Shown piece after piece: positions 55,892 to 63,693 of a stretch of DNA of 64,000 nt (the stretch's first letter is position 1; each line of letters starts with the position of its first letter). The notes beneath the pieces were generated by a model. The model was not told the DNA's origin. It was given only the letters and a program-made list of their open reading frames with translations, and ran no database searches. Both the position numbers and the translations under genes were made by a program. The stretch is from Flavobacterium johnsoniae (GTDB lineage: Bacteria; Bacteroidota; Bacteroidia; Flavobacteriales; Flavobacteriaceae). The stretch spans positions 186,001 to 250,000 of the forward strand of contig NZ_MLFK01000007.1 of NCBI RefSeq assembly GCF_001879205.1. The letters are read 5' to 3'.

Positions 55892-56299
55892 TTAGCGCAC
55901 TGCTACGCTTGTATTTTTAGCAGAATACCCTGCTTTATAAACTGATGAAACTGCTTTTGAAGATAATACAGTTGTATCATCAGTAATTGTAATTTCATGT
56001 CTCACTTTTTTTACATTGTCTTCGGCTTCTAAAAAGTAAGTTCCTTCCGGAAATTCTTCCAAGCTGAAAGTTCTTAATATTCCATCTTTACCTGAAGCAG
56101 TTTCAGAATAAATTAGAGATCCGTCTTTATCGTAAATGGCCAGGTTTGCTTTTTGAACTCTGTTAAGAGCAAATGTTATAAGCTTTCCGTTTGCTTTTAT
56201 TACATGAAGATTAAAATCTTCATTACCATCAATTGCATATGTACTCATTCCGGTGAATAGTACTGCACATACTAAACTCAATTTTAAAATCTTTTTCAT
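55892..56299 (-). CDS. Small secreted beta-sandwich protein, paralogue 2
   Basis: A 135-residue exported protein: signal peptide MKKILKLSLVCAVLFTGMST, cleavage before or within YAIDG, then NEDFNLHVIKANGKLITFALN, a strand LAIYDKDGSLIYSE, ASGKDGILRTFSLEEFPEGT and YFLEAEDNVKKVRHEITI, ending in SVAVR. Sequence around IYDKDGSLIYSE and FPEGTYFLE looks like a stand-alone T9SS-tail-like beta-sandwich (inference). Very similar to the 56730 and 57734 proteins, which shows recent tandem duplication. Upstream block and 3' hairpins are shared. Confidence 0.85.
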   Translation of the reverse strand: MKKILKLSLVCAVLFTGMSTYAIDGNEDFNLHVIKANGKLITFALNRVQKANLAIYDKDGSLIYSETASGKDGILRTFSLEEFPEGTYFLEAEDNVKKVRHEITITDDTTVLSSKAVSSVYKAGYSAKNTSVAVR

Positions 56300-56372
56300 A
56301 GTTCTTAGTTTTTAAATTATTAGTTTAATTCTCTGATGTAAAAGTACTTAAGGACTACAAAAAATATATCTG

Positions 56373-56478
56373 CTCTATTTTCCAATTTCGATGCTGTATT
56401 CTCATTTACGAAACCGTTATAGGTTAAAATTTGAATTATATTTATCGTATTTGTTAATTCAGTTATTATTTTTCAACG
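56373..56478 (-). promoter_or_regulatory. Conserved upstream block of paralogue 2
   Basis: On the plus strand: CTCTATTTTCCAATTT (56373), CTCATTTACG (56401), AAACCGTTATAGGTTAAAAT (56411), then TTGTTAATTC and TTATTTTTCAA. AACC-GTTATA-GGTT is an inverted repeat, the likely regulator site. It lies 102 bp before the start; a TAnnTTTn-like TACTTTTA box and TCAGAGAATTA start region follow. No TTG at -33, so activation by a bound regulator is likely. Confidence 0.7.
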
Positions 56479-56580
56479 TTTTTGCGAATTGATAAACTTA
56501 CCTTTATCTTACAATTTCGTAATGATGAAGTATGAATAATAAGCCAGGTGTTATTCTTACTTTACCAAAAAGTAAAGCAC

Positions 56581-56681
56581 AAAAAAAACAGCTCAATAAC
56601 CACAAAGAGCTGTTTTTAAAACTTACGTTTTTAAACTTTACTAACTATCTAACCTCATTTTTATACTGTATGCGAGTATAA
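56581..56681 (-). terminator. Conserved 3' region of paralogue 3: two hairpins
   Basis: Stem TTATACT-GTATGCG-AGTATAA (56661-56681) and terminator ACAGCTC/GAGCTGT (56581-56617). Here the terminator pair U-G of the other copies is U-A, which keeps the pairing. Confidence 0.8.
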
Positions 56682-56729
56682 ATTTTTTAGTGCACTGCTG
56701 CACTTATATTTTATGCAGAAATCTGCGAA

Positions 56730-57092
56730 TTAAAGTGCCGAAAGTGCTTTTGAAGACAAAACAGAAGTTTCGTTTGTAATCGTAATTTCGTGTCTTGCTT
56801 TTTTGAAATTGTCTTCAATTTCTAAGAAGTAGGTTCCTGCCGGAAATTCTTCTAAACTAAATGTTCTTAAAATTCCATCTTTACCAGATGCATTTTCAGA
56901 ATAGATTAAACTGCCATTTTTATCATAAATACTAATGTTTGCTTTTTGAACCTGATTTAAAGCAAAAGTTATCAGTTTTCCATTAGCTTTTAAAACGTGT
57001 AAGTTAAAAGCGTTATTCCCGTCAATCGCATAACTGCTTAATCCTGATAAAAGCAATGCAGCTGCTAAACTTAATTTTGAAATCTTTTTCAT
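56730..57092 (-). CDS. Small secreted beta-sandwich protein, paralogue 3, C-terminus shortened
   Basis: A 120-residue exported protein with signal peptide ending SSYAIDG, then NAFNLHVLKANGKLITFALNQ, SIYDKNGSLIYSE, ASGKDGILRTFSLEEFPAGT and YFLEIEDNFKKARHEITI. The product stops at SALSAL, where paralogues 2 and 4 continue for about 15 more residues ending SVAVR. Comparison of the DNA shows a TAT to TAA change at the corresponding codon, and the remnant of the lost tail is still readable up to the conserved 3' hairpin. Otherwise intact, so it may still be secreted. Confidence 0.85.
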   Translation of the reverse strand: MKKISKLSLAAALLLSGLSSYAIDGNNAFNLHVLKANGKLITFALNQVQKANISIYDKNGSLIYSENASGKDGILRTFSLEEFPAGTYFLEIEDNFKKARHEITITNETSVLSSKALSAL

Positions 57093-57167
57093 AGTATTAG
57101 TTTTTAAAAATTATTAGCTCTAATTCTCTGATGTAAAATTACTTTAGTTGCATGTGTTTTTTGTTTA

Positions 57168-57271
57168 CTCTATTTTCCAATTTCGATGCTGTATTCTCAT
57201 TTACGAAACCGTTATAGGTTAAAATTTAAATTATATTTATCTTTTTCGTTAATTCGGTTAATATTTTTCAA
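57168..57271 (-). promoter_or_regulatory. Conserved upstream block of paralogue 3
   Basis: Same block as at 56373: CTCTATTTTCCAATTTCGA, CTCATTTACG (57196), AAACCGTTATAGGTT, then TTCGTTAATTC and ATATTTTTCAA. 104 bp upstream of the start. A TAATTTTA box is on the minus strand near 57140. Confidence 0.7.
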
Positions 57272-57628
57272 TTTTTTTGTAAAAAGAGTTTCTTGAAAAG
57301 GTGCAAAGGTTCAGAGGTTCAGAGGGACAAAGGGTAACTTCAATATTTGAATAAAAAGTTTATAGAAGAAGCGGGGATTTTAATGATGTAGATATTTTAA
57401 AAAAGCATCTAAAGAGATATAGACAGCGCTTGAAACCGCTGAGACGCAATACAATAATGTGGTTTTACAATCTTTGTCTTCGTGGTTGAAACCACGGGCT
57501 ATGCTTTAATTAGAGTGAGATTTTTAAAAAATCAAAAAGCATAATAAATCTGTCTATCTGCTAAATCTGCTAGAAACTAAAATTCACCACATAGATTATC
57601 TAAAATCTCCAATCAAAAAGTTTGGAGC
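57272..57628. repeat. Gene-free spacer with word repeats and a CGTGGTT hairpin
   Basis: Contains GTGCAAAGGTTCAGAGG and AGAGGGACAAAGGG (57300-57336; related words at 31081 and 45700), the perfect hairpin CGTGGTT-GA-AACCACG (57481-57496) and TCTGTCTATCTGCTAAATCT. No convincing gene. Confidence 0.6.
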
Positions 57629-57728
57629 AAAAAAAAACAGCCCAATAACCACAAAGAGCTGTTTTTAAAACTTACGTTTTTACTTTACTAACTATCTAAC
57701 CTTAGTTTTATACTTATGAGAAGTATAA
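57629..57728 (-). terminator. Conserved 3' region of paralogue 4: two hairpins
   Basis: TTATACTT-ATGAG-AAGTATAA (57708-57728) and terminator ACAGCTC/GGGCTGT (57629-57667), nearly identical to the region after paralogue 2. Confidence 0.8.
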
Positions 57729-57733
57729 CTTTT

Positions 57734-58135
57734 TTAGCGTACTGCTACGCTTGTAATTTTTTCAGCAGTTGTTTTGTAAACTGATGATATTGCTTTTGAA
57801 GATAAAGTCGTAACTTCATTATTTACGTTGATTTCGTATCTCACTTTTTTAGCGTTGTCTTCTACTTCTAAAAAGTAAGTTCCATCAGGAAAATCCTGTA
57901 AGCTGAAAGTTCTCAAAATTCCATCTTTTCCTGAAGCATTTTCAGAATAGAATAAAGTACCTTCTTTATCATATATAGCCAATTTTGCTTTTTGCAATTG
58001 GTTAAGTCCAAAAGTGATATTTTTTCCGTTTTTTAATACATGAAGATTAAAGTCCTCATTTCCATCAATCGCATAAGTACTTAAACCTGATAAAAGCACC
58101 GCACATACTAAACTTAATTTTACAATCTTTTTCAT
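57734..58135 (-). CDS. Small secreted beta-sandwich protein, paralogue 4
   Basis: A 133-residue exported protein with signal peptide MKKIVKLSLVCAVLLSGLST and YAIDG, then NEDFNLHVLKNGKNITFGLN, LAIYDKEGTLFYSE, ASGKDGILRTFSLQDFPDGT and YFLEVEDNAKKVRYEINV, ending ITSVAVR. Close to paralogue 2 through the whole length including the tail. First gene of the array in transcription order; its upstream block lies next to that of the divergent AraC regulator gene. Confidence 0.85.
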   Translation of the reverse strand: MKKIVKLSLVCAVLLSGLSTYAIDGNEDFNLHVLKNGKNITFGLNQLQKAKLAIYDKEGTLFYSENASGKDGILRTFSLQDFPDGTYFLEVEDNAKKVRYEINVNNEVTTLSSKAISSVYKTTAEKITSVAVR

Positions 58136-58209
58136 AGTATTTGTTTTTTAAAATTATATCTCTAATTCTCTGATGTAAAATTACTCAGCTTGTGTCTTTT
58201 TTATATCAA

Positions 58210-58313
58210 CTCTATTTTCCAATTTATGTGCTATATTCTCATTTACGAAACCGTTATAGGTTAAAATTTGAATTATTTTAGGTGTTTTTGTTAATTCAGT
58301 TGTTATTTTTCAA
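58210..58313 (-). promoter_or_regulatory. Conserved upstream block of paralogue 4
   Basis: CTCTATTTTCCAATTTATG, CTCATTTACG (58238), AAACCGTTATAGGTTAAAAT, TTGTTAATTC and TTATTTTTCAAG, 103 bp before the start, as at paralogues 2 and 3. Confidence 0.7.
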
Positions 58314-58498
58314 GTATTTGTTATTGTTAATGTTTTTGAAAACTTCTAATTTTCTTACAGAAATATTAAATGTCTATAAAAATGGTAGATTTAATACGAT
58401 ATATTAAAAAAATCCTTAAGAAAAATATTAGTCATCTAAAAAATGAAGGTTTTTAAGCATTTTCAAGATTAGTATTTTAGCATATTTGATGAAAAATT

Positions 58499-58578
58499 CT
58501 CATTTGCGAAACCGTTATAGGTTAATTTTTGAATTATATTAGGTATTTTTGTTAAATTTGCTATTATTTTTTAAAAGG
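58499..58578 (+). promoter_or_regulatory. Fourth copy of the conserved block, upstream of the AraC regulator
   Basis: CTCATTTGCGAAACCGTTAT (58499), AGGTTAATTTTTGAATTAT and ATTTTTGTTAAA in the same order and orientation as in the paralogue blocks, but followed to the right by the AraC start at 58586. The CCAATTT part of the block is absent. It may be an autoregulatory site. Confidence 0.65.
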
Positions 58579-58585
58579 TTTTATC

Positions 58586-59458
58586 ATGAAGACAATTGCC
58601 CCAGCTCTTGAAGTGATAACTAACTCATACGGAAGTTCTTTTACCTACACTAAACACGCCGAAAAGACCAATAGCAAAGCTCATTTATGGCATTATCATC
58701 CAGAGATTGAGTTGGTTTATATAAATGGTGGGGCAGGAAAAAGACAAATAGGAAGCCATGTTTCCTATTATACAAATGGTAGTTTGATTCTGATAGGCTC
58801 TAATTTACCGCATTGCGGTTTTACGAACGAACAAACGGGAAATGTAAATGAAACTGTTATTCACATCAAACCTGAATTTTTAGGGAATAATTTTTTCGCA
58901 GTACCGGAAATGAAAAAGATTCAAAATGTTTTGAGTCAGTCTAAAGGCGGAATTGCTTTTGGAGGTGAAACGAAAAAACAAATTGGAAAAAAAATCGAAA
59001 TGATGGAAGATCAGCTTCCATTTGAGCGTCTGCTTACACTTTTAAGTATTTTGGATGAATTAGATTCGTCTGAAGAATACACGATGCTGAATGCAGATGG
59101 TTTTGCAATGGAACTGCAAACGCAGGATAACGATCGTATGAATGTTGTTTTTAATTATGTAAAAGATAATTTTCAGCAGTCTATTGCTATCGATGAAGTT
59201 TCGAGTTTGGTAAGTATGACGACTCCTTCGTTCTGTCGTTATTTTAAAAAAATATCCAATAAAACATTTACGGAGTTTGTAAACGAATATCGTTTGGTGC
59301 ATGCTTCAAAACTTTTGGCCGAAAAACCAATAAGTATCAATGAGGTTTGTTATGAAAGCGGTTTTAATAACTTCAGCCACTTTAGTAAATCATTTAAGCA
59401 GTATACAGGTAAAAGCGCATCGCAATACCGTCACGAGCATAAAATTATAATTAGTTAA
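58586..59458 (+). CDS. AraC family transcriptional regulator with cupin domain
   Basis: A 290-residue regulator with an N-terminal AraC-binding (cupin) domain: HLWHYHPEIELVYINGGAG and GSLILIGSNLPHCGF around 33-77, and a C-terminal AraC HTH pair: IAIDEVSSLVSMTTPSFCRYFKK and VNEYRLVHASKLLAEKPISINEVCYESGFNNFSHFSKSFK with the signature TGKSASQYR. The cupin carries HYHPE and PHC-type residues that could bind a ligand. The DNA block upstream matches those of three secreted paralogues next door, making it a strong candidate for their regulator and for autoregulation (inference). Confidence 0.92.
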   Translation: MKTIAPALEVITNSYGSSFTYTKHAEKTNSKAHLWHYHPEIELVYINGGAGKRQIGSHVSYYTNGSLILIGSNLPHCGFTNEQTGNVNETVIHIKPEFLGNNFFAVPEMKKIQNVLSQSKGGIAFGGETKKQIGKKIEMMEDQLPFERLLTLLSILDELDSSEEYTMLNADGFAMELQTQDNDRMNVVFNYVKDNFQQSIAIDEVSSLVSMTTPSFCRYFKKISNKTFTEFVNEYRLVHASKLLAEKPISINEVCYESGFNNFSHFSKSFKQYTGKSASQYRHEHKIIIS

Positions 59459-59474
59459 TAGTTTTTATGTTTTG

Positions 59475-59640
59475 CCACGAATTACCCGAATTTCCACGAA
59501 TTAGTTTGTGAAGAATGTGAGATATTTTTTGCCACAGATTAAAGGATTATAAAGATTTTAAAGTCTTTATATAAGTCAGCCAAAAAATAAATTCGTGCAA
59601 ATTTGTGTAATTCGTGGCAAACCAGCTTTCAGGGAAAATA
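59475..59640. repeat. Dispersed GCCACGAATTAC... repeat
   Basis: GCCACGAATTACCCGAAT, CCACGAATTAG and the reverse AATTCGTGGCAAACC at the far end make an inverted arrangement of about 165 bp with GCCACAGATTAAAGGATT in the middle. Same family as 22283-22520. The terminator-like hairpin AAATCCGATT/GTCGGATTT follows at 59680-59712. No gene in 59459-59770. Confidence 0.65.
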
Positions 59641-59770
59641 ATCTTAGAATCATTTTAATCTGTTGCATAAAATAATAAATCCGATTAGCATAAAGCTGGT
59701 CGGATTTTTCATATAGTTTATTCGGAAAAAAGTATATTTACATTCCTTTAATCGAAAAAAAACTATCAAA

Positions 59771-60640
59771 ATGAAAAATTTTAAAATTTTAGTATTTTTA
59801 TTTTTTCTGTGTATTTCGTCAATGTCATACGCAGCAAAAGTAGATACTTTACAAATTGCAAGTACAGCTATGAGTAAAACCTACAAAGCGGCTGTAGTGT
59901 TGCCAAATTCTTATGCCAAAAGCAAAACGGCGTTTCCGGTAATGTATTTACTGCACGGCGCTTACGGACATTTTAGCGATTGGTTAAAAAATACTCCAAA
60001 CAAAAAACTGGTTCAGAGCTTATCTGATCAATATAATCTGATTATCGTAATGCCCGAAGGTGAGACCTTTAGTTTTTATCTGGACAGTCCGGTAAATAAA
60101 GGAAGCCAGTTCGAAACTTTTATCACTCAGGAAGTAATACAGAAAGTAGATAAAACATATCGAACAATAAGCAATAGAAACGGACGTGTAATTACAGGAC
60201 TTTCTATGGGCGGACACGGTGCGCTTTATTTATCAACTAAACACCCTGATTTATTTTGTGCTGCCGGAAGTATGAGTGGAGCAGTAGATATGAGTACAAT
60301 GTTGAATCGTGAATCTTCGGCTCAGGTTGTAAAACTAATGCAGCCGGTTTTTGGAGACAAAAGCGACAACTCAGAATTATACGCACAGCACGCCGTTATG
60401 GGAATGCTGGATAAAATAAAAGCAAACAAACTTCCTTTAATTATAGATTGTGGTGTTGATGATTTTTTAATAGAACCCAACAGAGAATTACACCGAAGAA
60501 TGGTATATAATAAAATAGAACACGATTATACCGAACGTCCCGGAGCACATACTTGGGACTATTGGGAAAATTCACTGCCTTATCATGTGTTGTTTTTTAA
60601 TAAAATTCTGCTTAAAAATCAGGTTGTTAGCAAAAAATAA
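59771..60640 (+). CDS. Secreted alpha/beta hydrolase, esterase family (Ag85/esterase D-like)
   Basis: A 289-residue exported enzyme. Signal peptide ends SYAA (residue 22). The fold core shows AFPVMYLLHGAYGHFSDWLKN (oxyanion region), the nucleophile elbow GLSMGGHGA with Ser145, an Asp in IDCGVDDFLIEPN and His in GAHTWDYWENSLP, i.e. a complete catalytic triad. The type is the tributyrin esterase/S-formylglutathione hydrolase-like group. Substrate unknown; a short-chain or feruloyl ester is possible. Confidence 0.9.
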   Translation: MKNFKILVFLFFLCISSMSYAAKVDTLQIASTAMSKTYKAAVVLPNSYAKSKTAFPVMYLLHGAYGHFSDWLKNTPNKKLVQSLSDQYNLIIVMPEGETFSFYLDSPVNKGSQFETFITQEVIQKVDKTYRTISNRNGRVITGLSMGGHGALYLSTKHPDLFCAAGSMSGAVDMSTMLNRESSAQVVKLMQPVFGDKSDNSELYAQHAVMGMLDKIKANKLPLIIDCGVDDFLIEPNRELHRRMVYNKIEHDYTERPGAHTWDYWENSLPYHVLFFNKILLKNQVVSKK

Positions 60641-60731
60641 ATAAAAATTGTCAAATTTTTAAACCTTAAGATTTTTTTTGGTTTGATTTTTGGAATACCT
60701 TTATAGTACAAACCTTAAAAAAATAATTATT

Positions 60732-61250
60732 ATGAAAAAGATACTTACACTATTCGCAGTTGTTGGATTATTTGCATTTACAAGCTGTGAAGGAGATGAA
60801 GGGCCTCAGGGGGTTCCAGGACCAGAAGCAGAAGTTTTTGAACTTAAAAATGTTAACTTTGCATTTACTACTCAAGATGGTTATAATATTTATCAAAAGT
60901 TAACTCCTTTAATCTTCCCTTCTGATGTTATTTTGATTTATAGGTTAAATGGAACTATTGATGCAAGTACACCGGTTTGGCAACAAATACCAAGAACTTT
61001 ATATACTTCTCAGGGAGAACTTGATTATGATTTTGACTTTAGCAAAGAAGATTTTACAATTTATGCGGGTGGAAATTATAATTTATCCCTAACACCGGAA
61101 TTTTTGAATAATCAAACTTTTAGAATTGTTATCGTTCCAGGATATTTTTCAAGTACCGGTAAATCAGTTAATAAAGCAGATTATTCAGATTATAATGCTG
61201 TTATCAAGAAATATAACATTGACGATACAAATGTTAAGCAATTAAACTAG
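60732..61250 (+). CDS. Lipoprotein with short collagen-like motif
   Basis: Started at ATG 60732 (MKKILTLFAVVGLF), giving 172 residues and a lipobox FTSC (Cys 19); an in-frame ATG at 60690 would bury it. Immediately after the Cys is GDEGPQGVPGPEAEV, a short Gly-X-Y collagen-like spacer common in Bacteroidetes lipoproteins. The remaining domain is beta-rich (FAFTTQDGYNIYQKL, VILIYRLNGTIDASTPVWQQ) and ends DYNAVIKKYNIDD. Function unknown. Confidence 0.8.
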   Translation: MKKILTLFAVVGLFAFTSCEGDEGPQGVPGPEAEVFELKNVNFAFTTQDGYNIYQKLTPLIFPSDVILIYRLNGTIDASTPVWQQIPRTLYTSQGELDYDFDFSKEDFTIYAGGNYNLSLTPEFLNNQTFRIVIVPGYFSSTGKSVNKADYSDYNAVIKKYNIDDTNVKQLN

Positions 61251-61261
61251 TTATCAAGTTT

Positions 61262-61300
61262 AAAAAAAAAAAGGAAATCGTAAGATTTCCTTTTTTTTTT
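61262..61300. terminator. Terminator of the collagen-motif lipoprotein gene
   Basis: AAAGGAAATC-GTAA-GATTTCCTTT with T10 on the right and A11 on the left; works on both strands. Confidence 0.9.
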
Positions 61301-61412
61301 GGTTCAATAAAGTTCAACCTATGTTTGTTAAAAATAAGTGAAACGCCTTTTTAAAGTATCTGAATCTATGTTTCTATGTGTTGGAGTAATTAATTAGAAC
61401 TAGTTAAAAGTT

Positions 61413-62387
61413 TTAATGATGGTCTAAATCAGAATCAGTAAGTTCTTTTTCTTTTCCGAATTTAAGCGAAACCAGAATTCCCACTAAAAGAGAAAGGGCT
61501 ATGAATCCTAAAGAAGCCCATTCCGGAACGTGAATGAAATCGTGAAGCAGCATTTTTAATCCTACGAAAGCTAAAATAGCAACTAAGCTGTATTCTAAAT
61601 AACTGAACTTTGCCAGCATATTTGCCAAAAAGAAATACATAGAACGTAATCCAAGTATAGCAAAAATGTTTGAACTGAATACCAAAAACGGATCTGAAGT
61701 AATGGCAAGAATAGCCGGAACACTGTCTACAGCAAATAAAACGTCCATAAACTCAATTACAATCAAGGCAACAAAAAGTGGGGTGGCAGCTTTCTTTCCT
61801 TTTTCGGTTAGAATGAAAAATTTCTCATGTTCCATATGAGAAGTAATAGGAATAATTTTTCCTAATGTTTTGTATATAAAAGAATCTTTGGGCTGAAAAT
61901 CATCATCTTCTCCCGAAAACAACATTTTTACGGCCGTAAATAATAAGAATAATCCAAATAAGTAAGTGGTCCAGGTAAATTTATTAATCAGCATTACCCC
62001 AAAGAAAATCATTAAACCACGGAAAATAACCGCGCCTAAAATTCCCCAGAATAAAACGCGATGCTGGTATTTTTGCGGAATCTTAAACGAGGCAAAAATA
62101 ATAGCGATTACAAATATATTGTCTACACTTAGAGATAATTCGATTAAATATCCCGTAATAAATTTCATAGAAGCAACGGCAGGTTTTAAGCCATCGGGAT
62201 TTTCGATATAATCTGTAGTGTATAGCCAATAAATTACTCCGGAGAAAAGAAAGGATAAAGTAACCCAAATCAAAGTCCATTTGCTGGCCTCTTTAGTACT
62301 AATGATATGTGGTGTTTTATTGAATACACCCAAATCTAAGGCAAGAATAAAAACTACAGCTAGTAAAAACAAAGTCCAGACTATCAT
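61413..62387 (-). CDS. TerC/Alx family integral membrane protein
   Basis: A 324-residue inner membrane protein with about nine hydrophobic helices. TerC signatures are visible: LALDLGVFNKTPHIIS near the start, ELSLSVDNIFVIAIIFASF, FMDVLFAVDSVPAILAITSDPFLVFSSNIFAILGLRSMYF. The SVDN and AVDS pairs are the conserved acidic motifs. Family members (Alx, TerC) mediate manganese export or tellurite/alkali response. The C-terminal KEKELTDSDLDHH is unusual but short. Monocistronic. Confidence 0.9.
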   Translation of the reverse strand: MIVWTLFLLAVVFILALDLGVFNKTPHIISTKEASKWTLIWVTLSFLFSGVIYWLYTTDYIENPDGLKPAVASMKFITGYLIELSLSVDNIFVIAIIFASFKIPQKYQHRVLFWGILGAVIFRGLMIFFGVMLINKFTWTTYLFGLFLLFTAVKMLFSGEDDDFQPKDSFIYKTLGKIIPITSHMEHEKFFILTEKGKKAATPLFVALIVIEFMDVLFAVDSVPAILAITSDPFLVFSSNIFAILGLRSMYFFLANMLAKFSYLEYSLVAILAFVGLKMLLHDFIHVPEWASLGFIALSLLVGILVSLKFGKEKELTDSDLDHH

Positions 62388-62544
62388 GATGATTTTTTTT
62401 TTTTAATGATTTACAAAGGTAAGTTATGAAATTTAACTGAAAAATTAATTAGGTTAAAGTTAACTTCGAAAGAATATGCAGGAACTTTGTCAAAGTTTTA
62501 AACTTTGACAAAGTTTTTCACTGCGATTTGACTTTTACACCAAC

Positions 62545-62579
62545 AAAAAAAAGTGCCATCGTAATTGATGGCACTTTTT
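62545..62579. terminator. Terminator of the glutamine synthetase gene
   Basis: AAAAGTGCCATC-GTAATT-GATGGCACTTTTT, 12-bp stem; minus strand ends in T8. Confidence 0.88.
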
Positions 62580-62601
62580 AGAATATATACTAAGCTTTAA
62601 A

Positions 62602-63618
62602 TTATAGCGCTGAGTTAACAGTTTTGATAATTCTTGCAGCGATTTTGTATGGATCTCCGTTTGAAGCTGGTCTTCTGTCTTCTAACCATCCTTTCCATCC
62701 TTTTTGAACAGTCATTAAAGGAATTCTGATAGAACATCCTCTGTCTGAAACTCCATAAGAGAAATCGTGGATAGATGCAGTTTCGTGTTTACCAGTTAAA
62801 CGTTGGTCGTTGTAAGCTCCGTAAACCGCGATATGCTCAGCAGTAACAGGACGGAAAGCCTCACAAATTCTTTCGTAAGTTGCCTGATCTCCACAAGTTC
62901 TTAATACATTGTTAGAGAAGTTAGCGTGCATTCCAGAACCATTCCAGTCTGTATCTCCTAGAGGTTTAGGGTGGTATTCAATATAGTAACCGTATTTTTC
63001 AGTCAAACGATCTAATAAGTAACGAGCAACCCAGATTTCGTCTCCGGCTTTTTTAGCACCTTTAGCGAATAATTGGAATTCCCATTGTCCGCATGCAACC
63101 TCTTGGTTAATACCTTCAAAGTTGATTCCGGCAGCGATACATAAATCAGCATGTTCTTCTACTAGTTTTCTTCCGTGAGTGTTTTTTCCACCTACAGAGC
63201 AGTAGTACATACCTTGTGGAGCAGGATAACCTCCAACAGGGAAACCTAATGGCAATAAAGTTTTAGTATCCATAATGAAGTATTCTTGTTCGAAACCAAA
63301 CCAGAAATCATCATTATCATCATCAATAGTAGCTCTACCGTTAGAAGGGTGTGGTGTTCCGTCAGCATACATAACTTCACACATTACTAACCATCCGTTG
63401 ATACGAGTTGGATCTGGATAGATTGCAACAGGAACTAATAAACAGTCAGAAGATCCACCTTCAGCTTGTCTTGTTGACGAACCATCAAATGACCAATTTC
63501 CAAGTTCTTCTAATGTTCCTTTGAAATTTTCGTGCTCTTCAACTTTAGTTTTACTTCTAAGATTTTGAGTTGGTTCGTATCCATCTAACCAAATGTACTC
63601 TAACTTAATTTTAGCCAT
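62602..63618 (-). CDS. glnII: Glutamine synthetase type II (eukaryotic-like)
   Basis: A 338-residue GSII enzyme that condenses ammonia and glutamate. The length is far below type I (about 470) and type III (about 700). Signatures: NWSFDGSSTRQAEG in the beta-grasp part, WFGFEQEYFIMD (metal and glutamate site), AGINFEGINQEVACGQWEFQL and GSGMHANFSN. The last motif RGCSIRIPLM is the ATP/glutamate site. Sole GS gene in the window; type III is usually separate in Flavobacteria. Start ATG gives the normal N-terminus. Confidence 0.9.
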   Translation of the reverse strand: MAKIKLEYIWLDGYEPTQNLRSKTKVEEHENFKGTLEELGNWSFDGSSTRQAEGGSSDCLLVPVAIYPDPTRINGWLVMCEVMYADGTPHPSNGRATIDDDNDDFWFGFEQEYFIMDTKTLLPLGFPVGGYPAPQGMYYCSVGGKNTHGRKLVEEHADLCIAAGINFEGINQEVACGQWEFQLFAKGAKKAGDEIWVARYLLDRLTEKYGYYIEYHPKPLGDTDWNGSGMHANFSNNVLRTCGDQATYERICEAFRPVTAEHIAVYGAYNDQRLTGKHETASIHDFSYGVSDRGCSIRIPLMTVQKGWKGWLEDRRPASNGDPYKIAARIIKTVNSAL

Positions 63619-63656
63619 AATAATATAAATTTATTTTTTTTGTTTTTTCGCTGGGT

Positions 63657-63693
63657 CAAATATAGATTTATTTTTTTAGTCCTAAAAATTAGG
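63657..63693 (-). promoter_or_regulatory. Promoter and palindrome upstream of the glutamine synthetase gene
   Basis: Minus strand TATATTTG (63664-63657) is a perfect -7 box; the -33 position is occupied by the palindrome CCTAA-AAA-TTAGG (63681-63693) instead of TTG, which looks like an operator for an activator or repressor. Confidence 0.55.
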
